NCBI GenBank assembly: GCA_946800325.1
Contig: OX326956.1
Span: 74,845,087 to 74,909,086 of the forward strand
Reading direction: 5' to 3'
DNA length: 64,000 bases
Source of the DNA: Luzula sylvatica
Taxonomy: Eukaryota > Streptophyta > Magnoliopsida > Poales > Juncaceae
Below the pieces are notes generated by a model. The model had not been told where the DNA came from. It did not search any database and was given only the letters and a program-made list of their open reading frames with translations. A program made the translations under genes and the position numbers. This document shows positions 9,417-22,286 of the stretch, piece after piece; the stretch's first letter is position 1; each line of letters starts with the position of its first letter.

Positions 9417-11435
9417 ATGGCACGATCTTTATATCAAAATCGCTCCCCTCGACGAAAGAAATATAGCCATGTGACTGGTTTTGGGAGATTCGGTCTTTTT
9501 GACCCGAATTAAAAGAAAACACAGTTTATTGTAATTTCATCACGTATTATTAAATATGAAGATTATCGCATGATTCTGCGAGTCGAAAACGACATATTTT
9601 GCGAGATGAAATGAAGGAGGAGAGATCGCCTCCAGTGGATTACAGACGTGTAATTAAAGGATAAAAGTTCTCCGCTATTTAACCAATTAATTATAAAATT
9701 CTGATAACAATAATATGGTGAGCTGGAGAATGTGGTAATGCCGTTATGTTAGAACCCTTGTAACTTTCTCATCCTTCCACCAAATGGCATGATCTTTATA
9801 TCAAAATCGCTCGCTTCGACGAGAGAAATGCAGCCGCATGACTGGATTTGGGAGATTCGGACTTTTTAACCCGATTTAACAGAAAGAACAGTTTATTGTA
9901 ATTTCATCATGTATCATTAAATGTTGAGATTTTCGCTTGATTCTGCGAGTCGAAAACGACCTATTTTTAGAGATGTTATGAAGGAGGAGAGACCGCCTCC
10001 AGTGGGTTCCAGGCGTGTAATTTAAGGACAAAAGTTCTTCGCTATTTAAACAATTAGTTGTAAAATGCAGATAACAATAATAGGGTGAGCTGGAGAATGT
10101 GGTAATGCCGTTATGTTAAAACTCTCGTAACTTTCTCATTCTTTCTTTCACCAAATGGCACGATCTTTATATCAAAATCGCTCGTCTCGACGAGAGAAAT
10201 ATGGCCACGCGACTGGATTTGGGAGATTTGGTCTTTTTGACCCGAATCAACAGAAAGCACAGTTTGTTATAATTTCATCACCTATCATTAAATATTAAGA
10301 TTATCGCATGATTCTGCGAGTCGAAAACGACATATTTTGTGAGATGAAATGAAGGAGGAGAGACCGCCTCCAGTGGATTCCAGGCGTGTAATTAAAGGAT
10401 AAAAGTTCTTTGCTATTTAACCAATTAATTGTAAAATTCTGATAGCAATAATTGGGTGAGCTGGAGAATGTGGTAATGCCGTTATGTTAAAACCCTCGTA
10501 ACTTTCTCATGGTTTCTTTCACCAAATGGCACGATCTTTATATCAAAATCGCTCGCCTCGACGAGAGAAATGTATCCATGTGACTGGTTTTGGGAGATTC
10601 GGTCTTTTTGAGCCGAATTAACAAAAACCACAGTTTATTGTAATTTCATCACGTATTATTAAATATGAAGATTGTCGCATGATTCTGCGAGTCGAAAACG
10701 ACATATTTTGCGAGATGAAATGAAGGAGGAGAGATCGCCTCCAATGGATTCCAGACGTGTAATTAAAGGATAAAAGTTCTCCGCTATTTAACCAATTAAT
10801 TATAAAATTCTGATAACAATAATATGGTGAGCTGGAGAATGTGGTAATGCCGTTATGTTAAAACCCTCGTAACTTTCTAATGTTTTCTTTCACCAAATGG
10901 CACGATCTTTATATCAAAATCGCTCGCCTCGACGAGAGAAATGTAGCCATGTGACTGGTTTTGGGAGATTCGGTCTTTTTGACCCGAATTAAAAGAAAAC
11001 ACAGTTTATTGTAATTTCATCACGTATCATTAAATATGAAGATTATCGCATGATTCTGCGAGTCGAAAACGACATGTTTTGCGAGATGAAATGAAGGAGG
11101 AGAGATCGCCTCAGCCATGTGACTGGATTTGGGAGATTTGGTATTTTTGACCCGAATTAACAGAAAGCACTATTTATTGTAATTTCATAATGTATGATTA
11201 AATATGAAGATTATCGCATGATTCTGCGAGTCGAAAACGACATATTTTGTGAGTTGAAATGAAGGACGAGAGACCGCCTCCAGTGAATTCCAGGCGTGTA
11301 ATTAAAGGATAAAAGTTCTTTGCAATTTAACTAATTAATTGTAAAATTCTGATAGCAATAATTGGGTGAGCTGGAGAATGTGGTCATGCCGTTATGTTAA
11401 AACCCTCGTAACTTTCTTATGTTTTCTTTCACCAA
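9417..11435 (+). repeat. Higher-order repeat type I, unit 4 (2019 bp)
   Basis: A full A-B-C-D-E/F unit with starts at 9417, 9784, 10155, 10526 and 10897 and fusion at 11112/11113. Private markers are GTGGATTACAGACG, GTTAGAACCC, ACAAAAACCACAG and TTTCATAATG; all recur at +3667 in unit 6. Confidence 0.92.
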
Positions 11436-13083
11436 ATGGCACGATCTTTATATCAAAATCGCTCCCCTCGACGAAAGAAATATAGCCATGTGACTGGTTT
11501 TGGGAGATTCGGTCTTTTTGACCCGAATTAACAGAAAACACAGTTTATTGTAATTTCATCACGTATTATTAAATATGAAGATTATCGCATGATTCTTCGA
11601 GTCGAAAACGACATATTTTGCGAGATGAAATGAAGGAGGAGAGATCGCCTCCAGTGGATTCCAGACGTGTAATTAAAGGATAAAAGTTCTCCGCTATTTA
11701 ACCAATTAATTATGAAATTCTGATAACAATAATATGGTGAGCTAGAGAATGTGGTAATGCCATTATGTTAAAACCCTTGTAACTTTCTCATCCTTCCACC
11801 AAATGGCATGATCTTTATATCAAAATCGCTCGCTTCGACGAGAGAAATGCAGCCGCATGACTGGATTTGGGAGATTCGGACTTTTCAACCCGATTTAACA
11901 GAAAGAACAGTTTATTGTAATTTCATCATGTATCATTAAATATTGAGATTTTCGCTTGATTCTGCGAGTCGAAAACGACCTATTTTTAGAGATGTTATGA
12001 AGGAGGAGAGACCGCCTCCAGTGGGTTCCAGGCGTGTAATTTAAGGACAAAAGTTCTTCGCTATTTAAACAATTAGTTGTAAAATGCAGATAACAATAAT
12101 AGGGTGAGCTGGAGAATGTGGTAATGCCGTTATGTTAAAACCCTCGTAACTTTCTCATTCTTTCTTTCACCGAATGGCACGATCTTTATATCAAAATCGC
12201 TCGTCTCGACGAGAGAAATGTAGCCACGCGACTGGATTTGGGAGATTTGGTCTTTTTGACCCGAATCAACAGAAAGCACAGTTTGTTATAATTTCATCAC
12301 CTATCATTAAATATTAAGATTATCGCATGATTCTGCGAGTCGAAAACGACATATTTTGTGAGATGAAATGAAGGAGGAGAGACCGCCTCCAGTGGATTCC
12401 AGGCGTGTAATTAAAGGATAAAAGTTCTTTGCTATTTAACCAATTAATTGTAAAATTCTGATAGCAATAATTGGGTGAGCTGGAGAATGTGGTAATGCCG
12501 TTATGTTAAAACCCTCGTAATTTTCTCATGGTTTCTTTCACCAAATGGCATGATCTTTATATCAAAATCGCTCGCCTCGACGAGAGAAATGTAGCCATGT
12601 GACTGGTTTTGGGAGATTCGGTCTTTTTGACCCGAATTAAAAGAAAACACAGTTTATTGTAATTTCATCACGTATCATTAAATATGAAGATTATCGCATG
12701 ATTCTGCGAGTCGAAAACGACATGTTTTGCGAGATGAAATGAAGGAGGAGAGATCGCCTCAGCCACGCGACTGGATTTGGGAGATTTGGTATTTTTGACC
12801 CGAATTAACAGAAAGCACTATTTATTGTAATTTCATCATGTATGATTAAATATGAAGATTATCGCATGATTCTGCGAGTCGAAAACGACATATTTTGTGA
12901 GTTGAAATGAATGACGAGAGACCGCCTCCAGTGAATTCCAGGCGTGTAATTAAAGGATAAAAGTTCTTTGTAATTTAACTAATTAATTGTAAAATTCTGA
13001 TAGCAATAATTGGGTGAGCTGGAGAATGTGGTCATGCCATTATGTTAAAACCCTCGTAACTTTCTTATGTTTTCTTTCACCAA
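11436..13083 (+). repeat. Higher-order repeat type I, unit 5 (1648 bp, D lost)
   Basis: Starts are A 11436, B 11803, C 12174 and E/F 12545 (fusion 12760/12761); D is absent. Private markers are GATTCTTCGAGTCG in A, CTTTTCAACCCG in B and CACCGAATGGCACG at the C boundary; all recur at +3667 in unit 7. Confidence 0.92.
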
Positions 13084-15102
13084 ATGGCACGATCTTTATA
13101 TCAAAATCGCTCCCCTCGACGAAAGAAATATAGCCATGTGACTGGTTTTGGGAGATTCGGTCTTTTTGACCCGAATTAACAGAAAACACAGTTTATTGTA
13201 ATTTCATCACGTATTATTAAATATGAAGATTATCGCATGATTCTGCGAGTCGAAAACGACATATTTTGCGAGATGAAATGAAGGAGGAGAGATCGCCTCC
13301 AGTGGATTACAGACGTGTAATTAAAGGATAAAAGTTCTCCGCTATTTAACCAATTAATTATAAAATTCTGATAACAATAATATGGTGAGCTGGAGAATGT
13401 GGTAATGCCGTTATGTTAGAACCCTTGTAACTTTCTCATCCTTCCACCAAATGGCATGATCTTTATATCAAAATCGCTCGCTTCGACGAGAGAAATGCAG
13501 CCGCATGACTGGATTTGGGAGATTCGGACTTTTTAACCCGATTTAACAGAAAGAACAGTTTATTGTAATTTCATCATGTATCATTAAATATTGAGATTTT
13601 CGCTTGATCCTGCGAGTCGAAAACGACCTATTTTTAGAGATGTTATGAAGGAGGAGAGACCGCCTCCAGTGGGTTCCAGGCGTGTAATTTAAGGACAAAA
13701 GTTCTTCGCTATTTAAACAATTAGTTGTAAAATGCAGATAACAATAATAGGGTGAGCTGGAGAATGTGGTAATGCCGTTATGTTAAAACTCTCGTAACTT
13801 TCTCATTCTTTCTTTCACCAAATGGCACGATCTTTATATCAAAATCGCTCGTCTCGACGAGAGAAATATGGCCACGCGACTGGATTTGGGAGATTTGGTC
13901 TTTTTGACCCGAATCAACAGAAAGCACAGTTTGTTATAATTTCATCACCTATCATTAAATATTAAGATTATCGCATGATTCTGCGAGTCGAAAACGACAT
14001 ATTTTGTGAGATGAAATGAAGGAGGAGAGACCGCCTCCAGTGGATTCCAGGCGTGTAATTAAAGGATAAAAGTTCTTTGCTATTTAACCAATTAATTGTA
14101 AAATTCTGATAGCAATAATTGGGTGAGCTGGAGAATGTGGTAATGCCGTTATGTTAAAACCCTCGTAACTTTCTCATGGTTTCTTTCACCAAATGGCACG
14201 ATCTTTATATCAAAATCGCTCGCCTCGACGAGAGAAATGTATCCATGTGACTGGTTTTGGGAGATTCGGTCTTTTTGAGCCGAATTAACAAAAACCACAG
14301 TTTATTGTAATTTCATCACGTATTATTAAATATGAAGATTGTCGCATGATTCTGCGAGTCGAAAACGACATATTTTGCGAGATGAAATGAAGGAGGAGAG
14401 ATCGCCTCCAATGGATTCCAGACGTGTAATTAAAGGATAAAAGTTCTCCGCTATTTAACCAATTAATTATAAAATTCTGATAACAATAATATGGTGAGCT
14501 GGAGAATGTGGTAATGCCGTTATGTTAAAACCCTCGTAACTTTCTAATGTTTTCTTTCACCAAATGGCACGATCTTTATATCAAAATCGCTCGCCTCGAC
14601 GAGAGAAATGTAGCCATGTGACTGGTTTTGGGAGATTCGGTCTTTTTGACCCGAATTAAAAGAAAACACAGTTTATTGTAATTTCATCACGTATCATTAA
14701 ATATGAAGATTATCGCATGATTCTGCGAGTCGAAAACGACATGTTTTGCGAGATGAAATGAAGGAGGAGAGATCGCCTCAGCCATGTGACTGGATTTGGG
14801 AGATTTGGTATTTTTGACCCGAATTAACAGAAAGCACTATTTATTGTAATTTCATAATGTATGATTCAATATGAAGATTATCGCATGATTCTGCGAGTCG
14901 AAAACGACATATTTTGTGAGTTGAAATGAAGGACGAGAGACCGCCTCCAGTGAATTCCAGGCGTGTAATTAAAGGATAAAAGTTCTTTGCAATTTAACTA
15001 ATTAATTGTAAAATTCTGATAGCAATAATTGGGTGAGCTGGAGAATGTGGTCATGCCGTTATGTTAAAACCCTCGTAACTTTCTTATGTTTTCTTTCACC
15101 AA
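13084..15102 (+). repeat. Higher-order repeat type I, unit 6 (2019 bp)
   Basis: A near copy of unit 4 at +3667, sharing its private variants. By eye there are only a few differences, such as GAATTAACAG for GAATTAAAAG in A, GCTTGATCCTG in B and ATGATTCAAT in F. The E/F fusion is at 14779/14780. Confidence 0.92.
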
Positions 15103-16750
15103 ATGGCACGATCTTTATATCAAAATCGCTCCCCTCGACGAAAGAAATATAGCCATGTGACTGGTTTTGGGAGATTCGGTCTTTTTGACCCGAATTAACA
15201 GAAAACACAGTTTATTGTAATTTCATCACGTATTATTAAATATGAAGATTATCGCATGATTCTTCGAGTCGAAAACGACATATTTTGCGAGATGAAATGA
15301 AGGAGGAGAGATCGCCTCCAGTGGATTCCAGACGTGTAATTAAAGGATAAAAGTTCTCCGCTATTTAACCAATTAATTATGAAATTCTGATAACAATAAT
15401 ATGGTGAGCTAGAGAATGTGGTAATGCCATTATGTTAAAACCCTTGTAACTTTCTCATCCTTCCACCAAATGGCATGATCTTTATATCAAAATCGCTCGC
15501 TTCGACGAGAGAAATGCAGCCGCATGACTGGATTTGGGAGATTCGGACTTTTCAACCCGATTTAACAGAAAGAACAGTTTATTGTAATTTCATCATGTAT
15601 CATTAAATATTGAGATTTTCGCTTGATTCTGCGAGTCGAAAACGACCTATTTTTAGAGATGTTATGAAGGAGGAGAGACCGCCTCCAGTGGGTTCCAGGC
15701 GTGTAATTTAAGGACAAAAGTTCTTCGCTATTTAAACAATTAGTTGTAAAATGCAGATAACAATAATAGGGTGAGCTGGAGAATGTGGTAATGCCGTTAT
15801 GTTAAAACCCTCGTAACTTTCTCATTCTTTCTTTCACCGAATGGCACGATCTTTATATCAAAATCGCTCGTCTCGACGAGAGAAATGTAGCCACGCGACT
15901 GGATTTGGGAGATTTGGTCTTTTTGACCCGAATCAACAGAAAGCACAGTTTGTTATAATTTCATCACCTATCATTAAATATTAAGATTATCGCATGATTC
16001 TGCGAGTCGAAAACGACATATTTTGTGAGATGAAATGAAGGAGGAGAGACCGCCTCCAGTGGATTCCAGGCGTGTAATTAAAGGATAAAAGTTCTTTGCT
16101 ATTTAACCAATTAATTGTAAAATTCTGATAGCAATAATTGGGTGAGCTGGAGAATGTGGTAATGCCGTTATGTTAAAACCCTCGTAACTTTCTCATTCTT
16201 TCTTTCACCGAATGGCACGATCTTTATATCAAAATCGCTCGTCTCGACGAGAGAAATGTAGCCACGCGACTGGATTTGGGAGATTTGGTCTTTTTGACCC
16301 GAATCAACAGAAAGCACAGTTTGTTATAATTTCATCACCTATCATTAAATATGAAGATTATCGCATGATTCTGCGAGTCGAAAACGACATGTTTTGCGAG
16401 ATGAAATGAAGGAGGAGAGATCGCCTCAGCCATGCGACTGGATTTGGGAGATTTGGTATTTTTGACCCGAATTAACAGAAAGCACTATTTATTGTAATTT
16501 CATCATGTATGATTAAATATGAAGATTATCGCATGATTCTGCGAGTCGAAAACGACATATTTTGTGAGTTGAAATGAAGGACGAGACACCGCCTCCAGTG
16601 AATTCCAGGCGTGTAATTAAAGGATAAAAGTTCTTTGCAATTTAACTAATTAATTGTAAAATTCTGATAGCAATAATTGGGTGAGCTGGAGAATGTGGTC
16701 ATGCCGTTATGTTAAAACCCTCGTAACTTTCTTATGTTTTCTTCCACCAA
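15103..16750 (+). repeat. Higher-order repeat type I, unit 7 (1648 bp, chimeric end)
   Basis: A near copy of unit 5 at +3667 as far as ~16211 (A 15103, B 15470, C 15841). The following monomer at 16212 is a chimera: C-type 5' half (AGCCACGCGACTGG, GAATCAACAG) joined to an E-type 3' half (ATATGAAGATTATCG, GACATGTTTTGCG). The E/F fusion at 16427/16428 and an F carrying GACGAGACACC resemble unit 2 rather than unit 5. The chimera removes two stop codons and opens a 65-codon frame at 16212-16409. Confidence 0.88.
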
Positions 16751-17859
16751 ATGGCACGATCTTTATATCAAAATCGCTCCCCTCGACGAAAGAAATATAG
16801 CCATGTGACTGGTTTTGGGAGATTCGGTCTTTTTGACCCGAATTAACAGAAAACACAGTTTATTGTAATTTCATCACGTATTATTAAATATGAAGATTAT
16901 CGCATGATTCTGCGAGTCGAAAACGACATATTTTGCGAGATGAAATGAAGGAGGAGAGATCGCCTCCAGTGGATTCCAGACGTGTAATTAAAGGATAAAA
17001 GTTCTCCGCTATTTAACCAATTAATTATAAAATTCGGATAACAATAATATGGTGAGCTGGAGAATGTGGTAATGCCGTTATGTTAAAACCCTTGTAACTT
17101 TCTCATCCTTCCACCAAATGGCACGATCTTTATATCAAAATCGCTCGCTTCGACGAGAGAAATGCAGCCGCATGACTGGATTTGGGAGATTCGGTCTTTT
17201 TAACCCGATTTAACAGAAATAACAGTTTATTGTAATTTCATCATGTATCATTAAATATTAAGATTTTCGCTTGATTCTGCGAGTCGAAAACGACCTATTT
17301 TTAGAGATGAAATGAAGGAGGAGAAACCGCCTCCAGTGGGTTCCTGGCGTGTAGTTTAAGGACAAAAGTTCTTCGCTATTTAAACAATTATTTGTAAAAT
17401 GCAGATAACAATAATAGGGTGAGCTGGAGAATGTGGTAATGCCGTTATGTTAAAACTCTCGTAACTTTCTCATTCTTTTTTTCACCAAATGGCACGATCT
17501 TTATATCAAAATCGCTCGTCTCGACGAGAGTAATGTAGCCACGCGACTGGATTTGGGAGATTTGGTCTTTTTGACCCGAATCAACAGAAAGCACTATTTA
17601 TTGTAATTTCATCATGTATTATTAAATATGAAGATTATCGCATGATTCTGCGAGTCGAAAACGACATATTTTGTGAGTTGAAATGAAGGACGAGAGACCG
17701 CCTCCAGTGAATTCCAGGCGTGTAATTAAAGGATAAAACTTCTTTGCAATTTAACCAATTAATTGTAAAATTCTGATAGCAATAATTGGGTGAGCTGGAG
17801 AATGTGGTCATGCCGTTATGTTAAAACCCTCGTAACTTTCTCATGTTTTCTTTCACCAA
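16751..17859 (+). repeat. Transition block between the two higher-order patterns
   Basis: Three monomers start at 16751 (A), 17118 (B) and 17489 (C fused to an F-like 3' part, with AGAAAGCACTATTTATTG). This is the first appearance of the C/F composite used throughout the type II pattern. There is no E/F half-monomer fusion from here to the end of the satellite. Confidence 0.85.
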
Positions 17860-19335
17860 ATGGCACGATCTTTATATCAAAATCGCTCGCCTCGACGAGA
17901 GAAATATAGCCATGTGACTGGTTTTGGGAGATTCGGTCTTTTTGACCCGAATTATCAGAAAACACAGTTTATTGTAATTTCATCACGTATTATTAAATAT
18001 GAAGATTATCGCATGATTCTGCGAGTCGAAAACGACATATTTTGCGAGATGAAATGAAGGAGGAGAGATCGCCTCCAGTGGATTCCAGACGTGTAATTAA
18101 AGGATAAAAGTTCTCCGCTATTTAACCAATTAATTATAAAATTCTGATAACAATAATATGGTGAGCTGGAGAATGTGGTAATGCCGTTATGTTAAAACCC
18201 TTGTAACTTTCTCATCCTTCCACCAAATGGCACGATCTTTATATCAAAATCGCTCGCTTCGACGAGAGAAATATAGCCATGTGACTGGTTTTGGGAGATT
18301 CGGTCTTTTTGACCCGAATTAACAGAAAACACAGTTTATTGTAATTTCATCACGTATTATTAAATATGAAGATTATCGCATGATTCTGCGAGTCGAAAAC
18401 GACATATTTTGCGAGATGAAATGAAGGAGGAGAGATCGCCTCCAGTGGATTCCAGACGTGTAATTAAAGGATAAAAGTTCTCCGCTATTTAACCAATTAA
18501 TTATAAAATTCGGATAACAATAATATGGTGAGCTGGAGAATGTGGTAATGCCGTTATGTTAAAACCCTTGTAACTTTCTCATCCTTCCACCAAATGGCAC
18601 GATCTTTATATCAAAATCGCTCGCTTCGACGAGAGAAATGCAGCCGCATGACTGGATTTGGGAGATTCGGTCTTTTTAACCCGATTTAACAGAAATAACA
18701 GTTTATTGTAATTTCATCATGTATCATTAAATATTAAGATTTTCGCTTGATTCTGCGAGTCGAAAACGACCTATTTTTAGAGATGAAATGAAGGAGGAGA
18801 AACCGCCTCCAGTGGGTTCCTGGCGTGTAGTTTAAGGACAAAAGTTCTTCGCTATTTAAACAATTATTTGTAAAATGCAGATAACAATAATAGGGTGAGC
18901 TGGAGAATGTGGTAATGCCGTTATGTTAAAACTCTCGTAACTTTCTCATTCTTTTTTTCACCAAATGGCACGATCTTTATATCAAAATCGCTCGTCTCGA
19001 CGAGAGTAATGTAGCCACGCGACTGGATTTGGGAGATTTGGTCTTTTTGACCCGAATCAACAGAAAGCACTATTTATTGTAATTTCATCATGTATTATTA
19101 AATATGAAGATTATCGCATGATTCTGCGAGTCGAAAACGACATATTTTGTGAGTTGAAATGAAGGACGAGAGACCGCCTCCAGTGAATTCCAGGCGTGTA
19201 ATTAAAGGATAAAACTTCTTTGCAATTTAACCAATTAATTGTAAAATTCTGATAGCAATAATTGGGTGAGCTGGAGAATGTGGTCATGCCGTTATGTTAA
19301 AACCCTCGTAACTTTCTCATGTTTTCTTTCACCAA
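17860..19335 (+). repeat. Higher-order repeat type II, unit 1 (1476 bp)
   Basis: Four full monomers start at 17860 (A*, with GAATTATCAG), 18227 (B/A hybrid: GCTTCGACGAGAGAAATATAGCC split as B then A), 18594 (B) and 18965 (C/F), of 367, 367, 371 and 371 bp. A* lacks the stop codon present in ordinary A monomers and so has a 65-codon open frame. Confidence 0.92.
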
Positions 19336-20810
19336 ATGGCACGATCTTTATATCAAAATCGCTCGCCTCGACGAGAGAAATATAGCCATGTGACTGGTTT
19401 TGGGAGATTCGGTCTTTTTGACCCGAATTATCAGAAAACACAGTTTATTGTAATTTCATCACGTATTATTAAATATGAAGATTATCGCATGATTCTGCGA
19501 GTCGAAAACGACATATTTTGCGAGATGAAATGAAGGAGGAGAGATCGCCTCCAGTGGATTCCAGACGTGTAATTAAAGGATAAAAGTTCTCCGCTATTTA
19601 ACCAATTAATTATAAAATTCTGATAACAATAATATGGTGAGCTGGAGAATGTGGTAATGCCGTTATGTTAAAACCCTTGTAACTTTCTCATCCTTCCACC
19701 AAATGGCACGATCTTTATATCAAAATCGCTCGCTTCGACGAGAGAATGCAGCCGCATGACTGGTTTTGGGAGATTCGGTCTTTTTGACCCGAATTAACAG
19801 AAAACACAGTTTATTGTAATTTCATCACGTATTATTAAATATGAAGATTATCGCATGATTCTGCGAGTCGAAAACGACATATTTTGCGAGATGAAATGAA
19901 GGAGGAGAGATCGCCTCCAGTGGATTCCAGACGTGTAATTAAAGGATAAAAGTTCTCCGCTATTTAACCAATTAATTATAAAATTCTGATAACAATAATA
20001 TGGTGAGCTGGAGAATGTGGTAATGCCGTTATGTTAAAACCCTTGTAACTTTCTCATCCTTCCACCAAATGGCACGATCTTTATATCAAAATCGCTCGCT
20101 TCGACGAGAGAAATGCAGCCGCATGACTGGATTTGGGAGATTCGGTCTTTTTAACCCGATTTAACAGAAAGAACAGTTTATTGTAATTTCATCATGTATC
20201 ATTAAATATTAAGATTTTCGCTTGATTCTGCGAGTCGAAAACGACCTATTTTTAGAGATGAAATGAAGGAGGAGAAACCGCCTCCAGTGGGTTCCTGGCG
20301 TGTAGTTTAAGGACAAAAGTTCTTCGCTATTTAAACAATTATTTGTAAAATGCAGATAACAATAATAGGGTGAGCTGGAGAATGTGGTAATGCCGTTATG
20401 TTAAAACTCTCGTAACTTTCTCATTCTTTTTTTCACCAAATGGCACGATCTTTATATCAAAATCGCTCGTCTCGACGAGAGAAATGTAGCCACGCGACTG
20501 GATTTGGGAGATTTGGTCTTTTTGACCCGAATCAACAGAAAGCACTATTTATTGAAATTTCATCATGTATTATTAAATATGAAGATTATCGCATGATTCT
20601 GCGAGTCGAAAACGACATATTTTGTGAGTTGAAATGAAGGACGAGAGACCGCCTCCAGTGAATTCCAGGCGTGTAATTAAAGGATAAAACTTCTTTGCAA
20701 TTTAACCAATTAATTGTAAAATTCTGATAGCAATAATTGGGTGAGCAGGAGAATGTGGTCATGCCGTTATGTTAAAACCCTCGTAACTTTCTCATGTTTT
20801 CTTTCACCAA
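19336..20810 (+). repeat. Higher-order repeat type II, unit 2 (1475 bp)
   Basis: Starts are 19336, 19703, 20069 and 20440. The first monomer is nearly identical to that of unit 1, including GAATTATCAG. The second has lost one base (GAGAGAATGCAG). The fourth has a private TTGAAATTTC. Confidence 0.92.
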
Positions 20811-22286
20811 ATGGCACGATCTTTATATCAAAATCGCTCGCCTCGACGAGAGAAATATAGCCATGTGACTGGTTTTGGGAGATTCGGTCTTTTTGACCCG
20901 AATTAACAGAAAACACAGTTTATTGTAATTTCATCACGTATTATTAAATATGAAGATTATCGCATGATTCTGCGAGTCGAAAATGACATATTTTGCGAGA
21001 TGAAATGAAGGAGGAGAGATCGCCTCCAGTGGATTCCAGACGTGTAATTAAAGGATAAAAGTTCTCCGCTATTTAACCAATTAATTATAAAATTCTGATA
21101 ACAATAATATGGTGAGCTGGAGAATGTGGTAATGCCGTTATGTTAAAACCCTTGTAACTTTCTCATCCTTCCACCAAATGGCACGATCTTTATATCAAAA
21201 TCGCTCGCTTCGACGAGAGAAATGCAGCCGCATGACTGGTTTTGGGAGATTCGGTCTTTTTGACCCGAATTAACAGAAAACACAGTTTATTGTAATTTCA
21301 TCACGTATTATTAAATATGAAGATTATCGCATGATTCTGCGAGTCGAAAACGACATATTTTGCGAGATGAAATGAAGGAGGAGAGATCGCCTCCAGTGGA
21401 TTCCAGACGTGTAATTAAAGGATAAAAGTTCTCCGCTATTTAACCAATTAATTATAAAATTCTGATAACAATAATATGGTGAGCTGGAGAATGTGGTAAT
21501 GCCGTTATGTTAAAACCCTTGTAACTTTCTCATCCTTCCACCAAATGGCACGATCTTTATATCAAAATCGCTCGCTTCGACGAGAGAAATGCAGCCGCAT
21601 GACTGGATTTGGGAGATTCGGTCTTTTTAACCCGATTTAACAGAAAGAACAGTTTATTGTAATTTCATCATGTATCATTAAATATTAAGATTTTCGCTTG
21701 ATTATGCGAGTCGAAAACGACCTATTTTTAGAGATGAAATGAAGGAGGAGAAACCGCCTCCAGTGGGTTCCTGGCGTGTAGTTTAAGGACAAAAGTTCTT
21801 CGCTATTTAAACAATTATTTGTAAAATGCAGATAACAATAATAGGGTGAGCTGGAGAATGTGGTAATGCCGTTATGTTAAAACTCTCGTAACTTTCTCAT
21901 TCTTTTTTTCACCAAATGGCACGATCTTTATATCAAAATCGCTCGTCTCGACGAGAGAAATGTAGCCACGCGACTGGATTTGGGAGATTTGGTCTTTTTG
22001 ACCCGAATCAACAGAAAGCACTATTTATTGTAATTTCATCATGTATTATTAAATATGAAGATTATCGCATGATTCTGCGAGTCGAAAACGACATATTTTG
22101 TGAGTTGAAATGAAGGACGAGAGACCGCCTCCAGTGAATTCCAGGCGTGTAATTAAAGGATAAAACTTCTTTGCAATTTAACCAATTAATTGTAAAATTC
22201 TGATAGCAATAATTGGGTGAGCAGGAGAATGTGGTCATGCCGTTATGTTAAAACCCTCGTAACTTTCTCATGTTTTCTTTCACCAA
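20811..22286 (+). repeat. Higher-order repeat type II, unit 3 (1476 bp)
   Basis: Starts are 20811, 21178, 21545 and 21916, giving the same four-monomer order. It shares GGTGAGCAGGAGAATG with the previous copy boundary and has private changes such as CGAAAATGACAT in A and TTGATTATGCG in B. Confidence 0.92.

Larger units (their letters stand above)
9417..16211 (+). repeat. Tandem duplication of a 3667-bp pair of higher-order units
   Basis: Private variants of 9417-12544 recur at exactly +3667 in 13084-16211. Examples are ACAAAAACCACAG, GATTCTTCGAGTC (11591 and 15258), CTTTTCAACC (11881 and 15548) and the CACCGAATGG boundary (12171 and 15838). The two copies are almost identical, so the event is recent compared with divergence between other units. 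The match breaks at ~16212, where the second copy becomes chimeric. Confidence 0.9.
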
